Positions 44,245-52,899 of a stretch of DNA of 64,000 nt are shown here, one piece after another. The stretch is from Candidatus Zhuqueibacterota bacterium. Lineage in GTDB: Bacteria > Zhuqueibacterota > Zhuqueibacteria > Residuimicrobiales > Krinioviventaceae. Numbering within the stretch: the first letter of the stretch is position 1; each line of letters starts with the position of its first letter. Location: NCBI GenBank assembly GCA_016928775.1, contig JAFGKD010000090.1, forward strand, positions 19,293 through 83,292. The letters run 5' to 3'. The notes beneath the pieces were generated by a model, which had not been told where the DNA came from, did not search any database, and saw only the letters and a program-made list of their open reading frames with translations. Both the position numbers and the translations under genes were made by a program.

Positions 44245-45909
44245 TTAGTCATTACGGAATGGACTGTTCCAATAAAAGCGAGTCAAACCGCGCGCGGTGC
44301 CAAAATAGATATAATCATTATCCAGTTGAATGGCATACACCCGATCATCTGCCAGGCCATCCTCGCGAGTAAATTGTGTCCAGCGCTGCATTCTTCGGTT
44401 AAATTTAAACACGCCATCATTTGTCGCCACCCATACCGCTTGACGCGCCGCCAAAATCCGGTTGATTCCGGCATCGGTTTCATACATTTTGGCCAGGGGA
44501 TCAAGCCATTCGTTTGTAACAGCGTTGAAAGCAAGAATACCCAAATCGTTGCCAAACCAGACCTCTTCACCCCAAATGGAAATGGCAAAGGTCGGTCGCC
44601 ATACGAGATTTTCATCAAGGCCACTGTAATAGCCGCCCTCGTCGGTGGTTTTGTTGTAAACATAGACACCAAATTCTGTGGCCATCCACAGCACATCATC
44701 CTGTTGTGCGAGGTCAAACACCCGCACAATACGATGCGACGGGAATTTTAGTCTCTGAATTTTGAGCGAATCGGTGCCAACGGTATTGAGGTGTAACTTG
44801 GCGACGCCTGATTCTGTAGCGAGCCACAGAAATCGATCATCCATCACGACCTTGTTGATGTGATCATTCCCAATGCCATGCGCCGTTGTTAGCGTTCGCC
44901 AGATATTTTTCAATTTATCGTGGCGCACCAGGCCATTACGGGTTCCAAACCATACAGTGCGCGCATCCGCAACAATTGAGGTGATGTCTTCGCTCGCAAA
45001 GCCGGTAATCAAGCGAGGTTCATAAAAGGTTGGTTTGGCTTGCATGCCGCGCCATACGGTGACACCGGTTGGATCGTCGTGTTCCTGAATGCCGGCAAGC
45101 CACAGCGCATTATTGTCCGGCTCTATATCATCAACAACCTCGTCCCAAAGGCCAAAGTCAAGCATCTCTAATCGAAATGTGTTCAAGTGTCCGCGTCCGA
45201 CACCCAGTCCCCAGGTGCCAATCCATAAATTGTTCCAATCATCAGCAATCCACGAAGTGATTTGCCAGTGGCGAAAATTGAGATCATCGATATACTGTTG
45301 CGATGCGTCAAAAAGCAAACCACCATCCATAAAAAAATTGGGCAAGGTCTGGCTTCGATTTTCTTTGGCGCCATGCCACTCGATAAAATCTTCTGACAGG
45401 AGAGGAGTGATCTCGTGAAAATTGGCTGAGACGTTATCCGATTCATACCAGATATTGTCAGAGGTGACAACATAGATCCGCCGATTGGCGCCGAATCCAA
45501 TGGACGTGATATATTGGTTGAACATGCCCATCTCATCATAAAATGCATTGCGCCACAGTTGGGAAGCTGACTCGAGATAGCTGATACCTTCTTTGGTCAC
45601 AGCCCATAAAAATCCGGTGTTTAAATCCATGGCTGCAAGAAAAATATCGTTATCGGGCAATCCATTGCTTGTTGTCCAGGGGTAATCCCAGGTATAATTG
45701 AATTTGTTCATACGCGTGATACCACCGGTCGTTGAAAAATAGACGTAGGTGTGACCAATAGAGACATACCGCACAAAGCGGGTTGTGCCATAGGTAATCC
45801 AATCACCTTGTTGGTAAGCCCGATTTGTCTCTCGAATGCGTTCTTGCGAGAAGAGCAAAGGAAGCAGCATCAGGGCAAAAAGAGTGCAACAGCAATATGA
45901 TCTGAGCAT
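44245..45909 (-). CDS. Secreted two-component-regulator-like propeller protein
   Basis: The 554-residue protein has a signal peptide (1-21; note three Cys in YCCCTL, but no lipobox) and at least nine short repeats of the form WxxTxxGV, such as VWFGTRNGLVRHD, LWLATESGVAKL and VWVATNDGVFKFN. These are Reg_prop blades, which build seven-bladed propellers in sensor kinases; here there is no transmembrane or kinase part. It ends without a sorting domain. The start is 3 nt from the stop of the NtrC-type regulator gene. Ligand and role are unknown. Confidence 0.8.
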   Translation of the reverse strand: MLRSYCCCTLFALMLLPLLFSQERIRETNRAYQQGDWITYGTTRFVRYVSIGHTYVYFSTTGGITRMNKFNYTWDYPWTTSNGLPDNDIFLAAMDLNTGFLWAVTKEGISYLESASQLWRNAFYDEMGMFNQYITSIGFGANRRIYVVTSDNIWYESDNVSANFHEITPLLSEDFIEWHGAKENRSQTLPNFFMDGGLLFDASQQYIDDLNFRHWQITSWIADDWNNLWIGTWGLGVGRGHLNTFRLEMLDFGLWDEVVDDIEPDNNALWLAGIQEHDDPTGVTVWRGMQAKPTFYEPRLITGFASEDITSIVADARTVWFGTRNGLVRHDKLKNIWRTLTTAHGIGNDHINKVVMDDRFLWLATESGVAKLHLNTVGTDSLKIQRLKFPSHRIVRVFDLAQQDDVLWMATEFGVYVYNKTTDEGGYYSGLDENLVWRPTFAISIWGEEVWFGNDLGILAFNAVTNEWLDPLAKMYETDAGINRILAARQAVWVATNDGVFKFNRRMQRWTQFTREDGLADDRVYAIQLDNDYIYFGTARGLTRFYWNSPFRND

Positions 45910-45912
45910 CAG

Positions 45913-47265
45913 CTATTTGATCCCATATTTTTTTAGTTTTTTATGCAAATTGGCTCGATCGGTCTGCAGTGCAGATGCCATACGACTCACATTGCCTTCA
46001 TGTCGATCAAAGGCATCTTGCAAAATCTGGTGTTCGAACTGATTCAAAATATCCTTAAGAGGTGCTTGATGATCGTATGGAGCACGATTGCGATCTTCTC
46101 CTGGAGTTGAAGGTAAACCGAGAACTCCTCTTGCATCATCGGCTTCGATCGTATCTCCACGTGTCATGATGCTTAGACGCTCGATCGTGTTTTTAAGTTC
46201 CCGGATATTGCCAGGCCATTGATAATTGGAAAAGAGATGCAGTGCCTCGCTTGAAAAGTTTTTAGCGCGTTTGCCGTTTTTCAAGGAATAAAGTGCTGTA
46301 AAATGGTCCACTAATTGTGGAATATCTTGAGGTCGATCTCGCAATGGCGGCACTTTTATGGGTATGACGTTCAAGCGAAAATAGAGGTCTTTGCGGAAGG
46401 TGCCTTGCTCAATTTCTTGCTGCAAATCCTTATTGGTAGCCGAGACAATTCGAACATGGAATGCTTGTGATTTGGTGCTGCCCAAACGAATAAATTCATT
46501 TTCCTGCAGAACTCGCAGCAGTTTTGCCTGGGTTTCGGCAGCCATATCACCCACTTCATCCAAAAGCAGCGTGCCGCCCTCTGCCTCTTCAATGAGGCCA
46601 ATTTTACGTTTGTGCGCGCCTGTGAATGCGCCTTTTTCGTAACCAAAGAGCTCACTCTCAATCAGATCACGCGGTAATGCTGCGCAATTAAGTTGTACAA
46701 ATGGTCCGCTACGCCCACTCAAGTTATGGATTTCCCGCGCAACAAGTTCTTTGCCCGAGCCATTTTCCCCATAGATCAGAATGCGACTTTCAGAGGGAGC
46801 TGCGCGTTCGATAGATGCTCGAAGCTCCTGCATCACCGGCGAATCACCGATCATTTGATAATCCAGATCAACAATGTTTTTTAATTTTTCGACCTGGGCT
46901 TGCATGGATAACTGCTTCTCGAGCTTTTTGACCTCGAGCAACACCCGCTCAGGATTGAGCGGCTTTTCCAAAAAATCAAACGCCCCCAATTTTGTCGCTT
47001 TGACGGCGGTCGCGATATCAGACTGGCCGGAAATCATGATGATTTTAAGTTCGGGCTGATGGGTGAGCATTTTTTCCAGTGCTTTCAGGCCACCCATTCC
47101 CGGCATCATCACATCGCAAAAGCCAATATCAAAACTTTCGCGTTTGCTGATGTCCGTTGCTTCTTCACCATCTTGACAAACCGTCACCTCATGACCGTTT
47201 TTCCCCAGCAGCCAGGATAATGAATTGCGAATATTTTTGTCATCGTCAATGATGATTATCCGCAT
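45913..47265 (-). CDS. NtrC-family sigma54 response regulator
   Basis: The 450-residue protein has a receiver domain with phosphoacceptor Asp51 in CDVMMPGMGG, an AAA+ domain with Walker A GENGSGKE and the sigma54 contact loop GAFTGA, and a C-terminal Fis-type helix-turn-helix (NVSRMASALQTDRANLHKKL). It should activate sigma54 promoters on phosphorylation. No histidine kinase is in the window; the propeller protein next door is the only candidate input on the same transcript. It starts 8 nt after hflX. Confidence 0.94.
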   Translation of the reverse strand: MRIIIIDDDKNIRNSLSWLLGKNGHEVTVCQDGEEATDISKRESFDIGFCDVMMPGMGGLKALEKMLTHQPELKIIMISGQSDIATAVKATKLGAFDFLEKPLNPERVLLEVKKLEKQLSMQAQVEKLKNIVDLDYQMIGDSPVMQELRASIERAAPSESRILIYGENGSGKELVAREIHNLSGRSGPFVQLNCAALPRDLIESELFGYEKGAFTGAHKRKIGLIEEAEGGTLLLDEVGDMAAETQAKLLRVLQENEFIRLGSTKSQAFHVRIVSATNKDLQQEIEQGTFRKDLYFRLNVIPIKVPPLRDRPQDIPQLVDHFTALYSLKNGKRAKNFSSEALHLFSNYQWPGNIRELKNTIERLSIMTRGDTIEADDARGVLGLPSTPGEDRNRAPYDHQAPLKDILNQFEHQILQDAFDRHEGNVSRMASALQTDRANLHKKLKKYGIK

Positions 47266-47273
47266 ACAGATTC

Positions 47274-48545
47274 CTAATTTGTCAAAGCGATGAGTTGCTC
47301 TATCCTTTTTTGATTTTCCGCGTTGGTCTTCAAATCAATAACAGCCTTGCTGTCCTTGTATTGAATATTCAAAACATCTGCCAGATCGTGGAGCTGCGAA
47401 ATTATTTTTGTTGCCTGAATTGGCAACAAAACCGTCATTTCACAAACCTGTTCTTGCACGAATTCCAAAAGCTTCTCACGCAAATCGTTTAAAAATATGC
47501 CGCGTTCGGCGGATATCAATACGCACGGTTGTTCGGCCGCCTTGACTTCGGCTAATAGCGTGCGGTCATCAAGGATATCGATCTTGTTGAACACTTTGAG
47601 GATCGGTTTGTTGTCAATTTTTAATTCGTGTAACACTGTGTCAACTGTGTGCATTTGTTCGCGAAATGTAGGACTGGTGATGTCAATGACGTGCAGAAGC
47701 ATATCAGCCTCAACCGCCTCCTCCAATGTGCTTTGAAAAGAAGCGACAAGATGATGCGGCAATTTCCGAATGAATCCAACCGTATCGATCAGCAGAATAC
47801 GACGGTGATCCACCAACTCGACCGCCCGAATAGTGGAATCAAGTGTGGCGAAGAGTCGATCTTCCACAAGCACTGCGGCATCCGTCAGCGCATTGAGCAA
47901 TGTTGATTTGCCGACATTGGTATAACCAACCAGCGCAGCTTTAAAGATATCGGATCGATTTTTTCGACGGTTGGAGCGTTGCTTGCTGATTTTTTCCAGT
48001 TCTTTCTCAAGGACGCTGATGCGTCTGCGAATGAGTCGCCTGTCCACTTCAAGCTGCGTTTCACCCGGCCCGCGCACTCCGATACCACCAACCTGACGCG
48101 ACAGGTGCGTCCATTGACGCGTCAACCGGGGCAACATGTAATTGAGCTGGGCTAATTCCACTTGTGTGCGGGCCTCACGAGTACGCGCGTTTTTCGCAAA
48201 GATATCGAGGATCAGACCGCTGCGATCCAGGATTTTGGTTTTGCACAGGCTTTCTATATTTTTCACCTGTGCCGGTGACAAATCATCGTCAAATATGATC
48301 AAATCAGCGTCGAGATATTTGACCATATTGGCTAACTCTTCAACTTTGCCATGTCCAAGCAAAAAGGCGGCATCAAGCCGCTGGCGCTCTTGTACGACGC
48401 GTTCCACAACATCAGCACCGGCTGTGTCCGCCAGGAGTTCGAGTTCATCTAAATATTCATTGATGACCTGACGATCCTGATCAGGTCGGATGATGCCAAC
48501 GATGATTGCTGTTTCTCTTGCTTTTTCCGTTACGGTTTTTAACAA
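47274..48545 (-). CDS. hflX: Ribosome-associated GTPase HflX
   Basis: HflX splits stalled ribosomes under stress. The 423-residue protein has the N-terminal HflX domain with LIIFDDDLSPAQ and the GGIGVRGPGETQLE linker, then the GTPase with G1 GYTNVGKST, DTVGFI and NKID. The start is TTG 48545 with CGGAGTAA upstream. It lies 2 nt after the BatA-like gene. Confidence 0.95.
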   Translation of the reverse strand: MLKTVTEKARETAIIVGIIRPDQDRQVINEYLDELELLADTAGADVVERVVQERQRLDAAFLLGHGKVEELANMVKYLDADLIIFDDDLSPAQVKNIESLCKTKILDRSGLILDIFAKNARTREARTQVELAQLNYMLPRLTRQWTHLSRQVGGIGVRGPGETQLEVDRRLIRRRISVLEKELEKISKQRSNRRKNRSDIFKAALVGYTNVGKSTLLNALTDAAVLVEDRLFATLDSTIRAVELVDHRRILLIDTVGFIRKLPHHLVASFQSTLEEAVEADMLLHVIDITSPTFREQMHTVDTVLHELKIDNKPILKVFNKIDILDDRTLLAEVKAAEQPCVLISAERGIFLNDLREKLLEFVQEQVCEMTVLLPIQATKIISQLHDLADVLNIQYKDSKAVIDLKTNAENQKRIEQLIALTN

Positions 48546-48547
48546 AA

Positions 48548-50644
48548 TTACTCCGTTTGTGCGACTTTTTTCGCCGGGACTTCACCTTTTTCACGGTATA
48601 CAAGCATTTCAATGAGCAATAATATAAAAGCGATAATGGCGAAATACTTCCACAGTTCTGTGCCGTATCGTTGGGAGAGAAGAAAATTGCTGATTGCCAT
48701 ATTTTCATCTAAAAACACAGCATCGTAACCTTCCTGCAGCCTTTTTCTGTCAATGGATTCCAGCATCGATTCGCGAGGATCGAGTTGAACAGACCACACA
48801 TTTAAAACGTTTCCATCCGCTAAAAGTTCATAAAGACCGGGTACGGTTGTCTGAGTGTACTGAATCCAGGCGCCGTTGGCTGTCATGATTGGCTGGAGTC
48901 GATCATACTTTTTGCCAGGATGGGACATCTCCAGCGTTTTATTTATATCTCCCGGCGATATTTTAAAACGAATTTCTCCACCAACCGCCAGGGCACCGGT
49001 CGTCACCTGTTTAGCCGTACCGGCATATCCGACCAGGCGAATCATAAGCGGCGCAAAAATTGTACGATGAGTGATGTCCGAAAGTTGCTCGTCAAATCCG
49101 GTCGTGACGACAAGAACTGTACCTTGTCCCAGCTTTTTTTCGAACAGCATGGGATCCCCATTACTATAGTTCATGATGGGATCAATGTCAGCTGTTGCCG
49201 CAACTTTGACGGCAAAGTGAAATCGTGGCTTGGTAATCTCGGCTTCGTTGTTTTCAAAAATCCCCCAAAATATGGGATGTGCCAAATCATAGGTACCGAG
49301 GGTAAATTCCGACGATCTGTCCAATGAGCCGATGATATCGACGAATTGAGGGAGTGCGAGCGTTGTGCATAAAATGGAATTGTACGCCCGGATGTCGATA
49401 TTCTCTCCCAGAACCAGAATGAGTCCGCCACCCTCCTCGACAAACTGTTTCAGCTTTTCCGCAAGCTGGCGATCAAAACGTGGAATATTGGCCAAAAGCA
49501 GCGCATCCATTTGGCTGAGATCAGTGTAAGGCAAATTTGCCAGTGAGATGTTGTGCACGGAATAATATTCAGGTCCAATAGTGCCCGGATCAAGGACGAG
49601 AGATGTATAAAAGAGATCGTCTGGCTGCAGGCTTGACAGGCCTATGCGAACGTTTTCCGGTACGTAAAAAGAAAAGGCTCTTTCATTATCCGCCAAAAGA
49701 TCGTCATCCTCCAGAACCAGGCGCGCCGAGGAAAATCCACTTTTTTCAACGGTAAATCGGAATACCTGCGTTGTTGCTGCGCCCGCAGCAACCTGAAAGG
49801 AGAGTTGAGCAACAGGTTTGTCATTGACAAAGAGCTGGGCGAAAGCATTGTTTGCGTTTTGGGTACCGGTATTGACCACGGTCGCAACGACCTGGGCCAC
49901 TTTGCCGCGTTCCACGATGGTTGTCGTGAGTTCAACGTTCTCAATGGCTAAATTATGCACCGATTTGGAGGAAAGTGGCGCTACGTAGAGCCGAATGTCA
50001 CTCGCGGCTGGCAAAAGAGAATCGCTTGAAAAACTTGTTTGCTGCAAATCGGAGATGATATAGATTTCTTTATTGATGTTGATACTTTGCTCAACAAGTC
50101 GCCGAGCCAGTTCGATGGCGGCTGATAGATCTGTAGCACGATAATTTAATTTGATATCAGAGATGGCTTTTTCCAGCACATCACTATCGTGAAATGGCCG
50201 GTCATATACCTCGCTTGTCGTATCGGTTGCTGTCAGAACATAAGCTTCGTCGCCTGAGCGCAACAGATGCGCAATGTCCATGGCTCGTTCTTTGGCTAAC
50301 AGAAATAAAGATGATCCATTGTGCATTCGCGTCATGCTCATTGAATTGTCGATGATAATCGCCATGCTTGTTTTGGCGCTTGGTGCAGCTACGCCAGACA
50401 AAGATCCACGCAACGTGGGTCGAGCAAACGCCAGGATAATCATGATAAAAATGAGTGTGCGCAAAAAAAGCAGCAGAATTTGCCGAAGCTTTATTCGCCG
50501 TATGTGCTGATTCTGCAGTTCTTTGAGAAAATCAAGTGTGCTGAATGGTATAGTTCTCGATTTGGTCCTGGTGAACAGGTGGATCAGGATTGGCAATGAT
50601 GCGGCAAAAAGGCCAAATAAAAGAATTGGATTTAAAAAGCTCAA
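48548..50644 (-). CDS. BatA-like membrane protein with VWA domain
   Basis: The 698-residue protein opens with the double-TM BatA N-terminal domain (SFLNPILLFGLFAASLPILIHL, then FRTLIFIMIILAFARPTL), followed by a VWA-type domain with IDNSMSMTR, a large beta-rich region, and one C-terminal TM (about 665-685). Such proteins occur widely in Bacteroidetes and relatives, usually near MoxR genes, in aerotolerance-type clusters; no MoxR gene is here. The TTG start overlaps the gmhA stop. Confidence 0.88.
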   Translation of the reverse strand: MSFLNPILLFGLFAASLPILIHLFTRTKSRTIPFSTLDFLKELQNQHIRRIKLRQILLLFLRTLIFIMIILAFARPTLRGSLSGVAAPSAKTSMAIIIDNSMSMTRMHNGSSLFLLAKERAMDIAHLLRSGDEAYVLTATDTTSEVYDRPFHDSDVLEKAISDIKLNYRATDLSAAIELARRLVEQSININKEIYIISDLQQTSFSSDSLLPAASDIRLYVAPLSSKSVHNLAIENVELTTTIVERGKVAQVVATVVNTGTQNANNAFAQLFVNDKPVAQLSFQVAAGAATTQVFRFTVEKSGFSSARLVLEDDDLLADNERAFSFYVPENVRIGLSSLQPDDLFYTSLVLDPGTIGPEYYSVHNISLANLPYTDLSQMDALLLANIPRFDRQLAEKLKQFVEEGGGLILVLGENIDIRAYNSILCTTLALPQFVDIIGSLDRSSEFTLGTYDLAHPIFWGIFENNEAEITKPRFHFAVKVAATADIDPIMNYSNGDPMLFEKKLGQGTVLVVTTGFDEQLSDITHRTIFAPLMIRLVGYAGTAKQVTTGALAVGGEIRFKISPGDINKTLEMSHPGKKYDRLQPIMTANGAWIQYTQTTVPGLYELLADGNVLNVWSVQLDPRESMLESIDRKRLQEGYDAVFLDENMAISNFLLSQRYGTELWKYFAIIAFILLLIEMLVYREKGEVPAKKVAQTE

Positions 50645-51240
50645 ATTTCCTTCGTACTTTGGATTGGATAAAGAATGTCTTCGATGATCTCACACCAGGC
50701 GTGAATAACCGTGATGTGCACTTGCTGAATGAGTTGTGAGCTTGGGGACTGCACGACGAGAGCAGTGTCGACCAGATGCGCCAGTTTACCCCCATCTTTG
50801 CCAAGCAGAGCGATGGTATAAAGGCCAATACGCCGGGCGGATTCGACCGCCGTGATCACATTTTTGGAGTTTCCACTTGTGCTGAGCACGACGAGCACAT
50901 CGTTGGCTGAGGCAAGTGCTTCGACCTGTCGCTGGAAAATCGTGCTAAAATCGTAATCGTTGCCAACAGCGGTTAATATTGACGTATCGGTGGTCAGGGC
51001 AACCGCGGAGATTGGTGGACGATCCCGGCCGAGTCGTCCGACCATTTCGGCGGCAAAATGTTGGGAATCAGCGGCACTGCCACCGTTGCCACAAATAAGC
51101 AGGGTGCCACCATTTTTGAGACGATCTCCTATCGTGGTAGCGCTCTTAAAAATGTCGTCGGCATGCAATTCAGCAAAATCGACCAAAAGCTGCGCACTTT
51201 GCTTAAATAATTGGTTAATCTTGTGGATGATTGGTTGCAT
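50641..51240 (-). CDS. gmhA: Sedoheptulose 7-phosphate isomerase
   Basis: GmhA makes D-glycero-D-manno-heptose 7-phosphate, the first step to ADP-heptose for LPS. The SIS-domain protein of ~200 residues has ICGNGGSAADSQHFAAE and STSGNSKNV, with conserved TDTSILTAVGND. I choose ATG 51240; GTG 51246 immediately after the previous stop is an alternative. It is flanked by a CpsB-like phosphatase and the BatA-like gene. Confidence 0.93.
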   Translation of the reverse strand: MQPIIHKINQLFKQSAQLLVDFAELHADDIFKSATTIGDRLKNGGTLLICGNGGSAADSQHFAAEMVGRLGRDRPPISAVALTTDTSILTAVGNDYDFSTIFQRQVEALASANDVLVVLSTSGNSKNVITAVESARRIGLYTIALLGKDGGKLAHLVDTALVVQSPSSQLIQQVHITVIHAWCEIIEDILYPIQSTKEI

Positions 51241-51246
51241 CGTCAC

Positions 51247-52053
51247 TTATCGCTTAAAAAATGTTCTGACCTTATTGAGGATTGAGGACGATTGATGTTG
51301 AAATTGGGGCTCTATAAAATCGAAAGGCTCACCAATATTTATATCTTCGCCGTTTAAAACCTTTTGCGGATTTGCGTAAAAGAGCATGTCGGCTCTATCC
51401 GGTCCCCACTTTTTGCACACATAGTCATAAGCTTTGCCAAGCTTGAGCGCTCGCCTATCGAGATCGTGCGCATCGCTTGCAATGATATGGACAACGTTGG
51501 TATTCATCAGTTGTTCCGCCGTTGCTTTCACCTGATTTCCGAAAACACCCAGCAAACTCCCGGCTGTTACCTGCAACAGGGCACCATTATCGACAAAATA
51601 ACGCACTTTTGAGGGTTTGTTGATAATGCTGCCATTGCGCTCCGGATGTGCGATGATCGGCGTATATTTTGTTGGAAACAACTCAAAAAATCTGGCTTCA
51701 ATTGAGCCAGGTATCATACTCATCGGAAATTCGATGAGAAAATAGCGACCGTTTTGTGCCAGAGTAGCCATACGTCGTTTGAAATCATAGTAGGGTTGGA
51801 TATAGAGTTCCGAACCCAGGTGCAATTTGACTTGAATACCGGCATCCTCGGCGCGTTTTTTGAGCTCGTCAAAGCGTGTGATATATTTTTTTTCTTCATT
51901 TAAATCACTATCAGATAGCACATGTGGAGTTGCAACGACCTGGACGATGCCATCCGCTTCTGCATCCCGGAGCATGGACAATGCCATGTCCCAATCTTCA
52001 GCGCCGTCATCCACATAGGGAATGATGTGATTATGTGTGTCGATAAAAGGCAT
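51247..52053 (-). CDS. CpsB/YwqE-type PHP tyrosine-protein phosphatase
   Basis: The 268-residue PHP-fold protein has the metal motif DTHNHIIPYVDDGA, the ATPHVL motif, the family EF/FP-rich core and a late SDAHDL metal site. Homologues dephosphorylate the tyrosine kinase that controls capsule or exopolysaccharide length, working in the cytoplasm. No Wzc-type kinase is adjacent. Its stop abuts the start of gmhA, so both are co-expressed. Confidence 0.87.
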   Translation of the reverse strand: MPFIDTHNHIIPYVDDGAEDWDMALSMLRDAEADGIVQVVATPHVLSDSDLNEEKKYITRFDELKKRAEDAGIQVKLHLGSELYIQPYYDFKRRMATLAQNGRYFLIEFPMSMIPGSIEARFFELFPTKYTPIIAHPERNGSIINKPSKVRYFVDNGALLQVTAGSLLGVFGNQVKATAEQLMNTNVVHIIASDAHDLDRRALKLGKAYDYVCKKWGPDRADMLFYANPQKVLNGEDINIGEPFDFIEPQFQHQSSSILNKVRTFFKR

Positions 52054-52116
52054 TAGGTATTTTACTATGTTTTGCTGACGACCTATGTAACTTCAAATAT
52101 AAAGCTGCTATTCCAT

Positions 52117-52863
52117 TCATTCTTTGACATGAATCGCATCGGCAAATGCTTTAATCAATGCCGGATTGGAATCTCGTTCGATAATCGTGCCGGTGACAAT
52201 AAAGCTGGCGCCAGACAACACTTTTTCACGTGCTTCGTCCGGCGTTCGAATACCGCCACCACAAATGATGGGCAGATCAACGTAGCTGGCAACAGCACCG
52301 ACGACATCATCGGGAACAGAATACTTGGCACCGCTGCCACCCTCCAAATAGACACATTGCATGCCGATATATTGGGCGGCCAAAGCATGTGCAGCGGCGA
52401 TATCCGGCTTTTCGCGGGGAATGGGGCGCGTGTCACTCATGAACAGCGCTGAGGTGACCGTACCCGATTCAATGAACATGTATCCCGTTGAAATCGGCTC
52501 CAATTGTATTGATTTGATGATGGGCGCTGCCACCACCTGACCGCCGATGAGCGATTCCGGATTTCGTCCGCTAATCAATGATAAAAACAGGATCGCATCG
52601 GCATGTCTGGAAATCTGCTTGGTGCTGCCGGGGAATATGATGACCGGCAGGCTACAATTTTTTTTGATCCCTTTGACCGTTTCATCAAAAACATTGGCCA
52701 GCAGCAGGCTACCGCCCACGAGCAGGGCATCGACTCCGGCTGCTTCGCATGTTTGTGCCAATCGAATGGCGTGATCGACATCCTGCTTGTCAGGATCGAT
52801 CAGCACCAGATATCCCGCCCCCTTTTTCTCCTTGATGGCAAGCAGCTGATTATAAACTTTCAC
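52117..52863 (-). CDS. Geranylgeranylglyceryl phosphate synthase (group II GGGPS, PcrB-like)
   Basis: GGGPS joins sn-glycerol-1-phosphate to a prenyl chain by an ether bond, the entry step of archaeal-type lipids. The 248-residue TIM-barrel protein begins LVLIDPDKQD, with VGGS, FPGSTKQIS, YLEGGSGAKYSVP and CGGGIRTPDEA as phosphate- and glycerol-binding loops. Length and the ISGRNPESLIG phrase fit bacterial group II members of the Bacteroidetes relatives. The GTG start is 36 nt after alaS. Product chain length cannot be read from the sequence. Confidence 0.9.
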   Translation of the reverse strand: MKVYNQLLAIKEKKGAGYLVLIDPDKQDVDHAIRLAQTCEAAGVDALLVGGSLLLANVFDETVKGIKKNCSLPVIIFPGSTKQISRHADAILFLSLISGRNPESLIGGQVVAAPIIKSIQLEPISTGYMFIESGTVTSALFMSDTRPIPREKPDIAAAHALAAQYIGMQCVYLEGGSGAKYSVPDDVVGAVASYVDLPIICGGGIRTPDEAREKVLSGASFIVTGTIIERDSNPALIKAFADAIHVKE

Positions 52864-52899
52864 GCCGAGCGATTCCTTTCGCGTTAGTTCGATTTCTTG

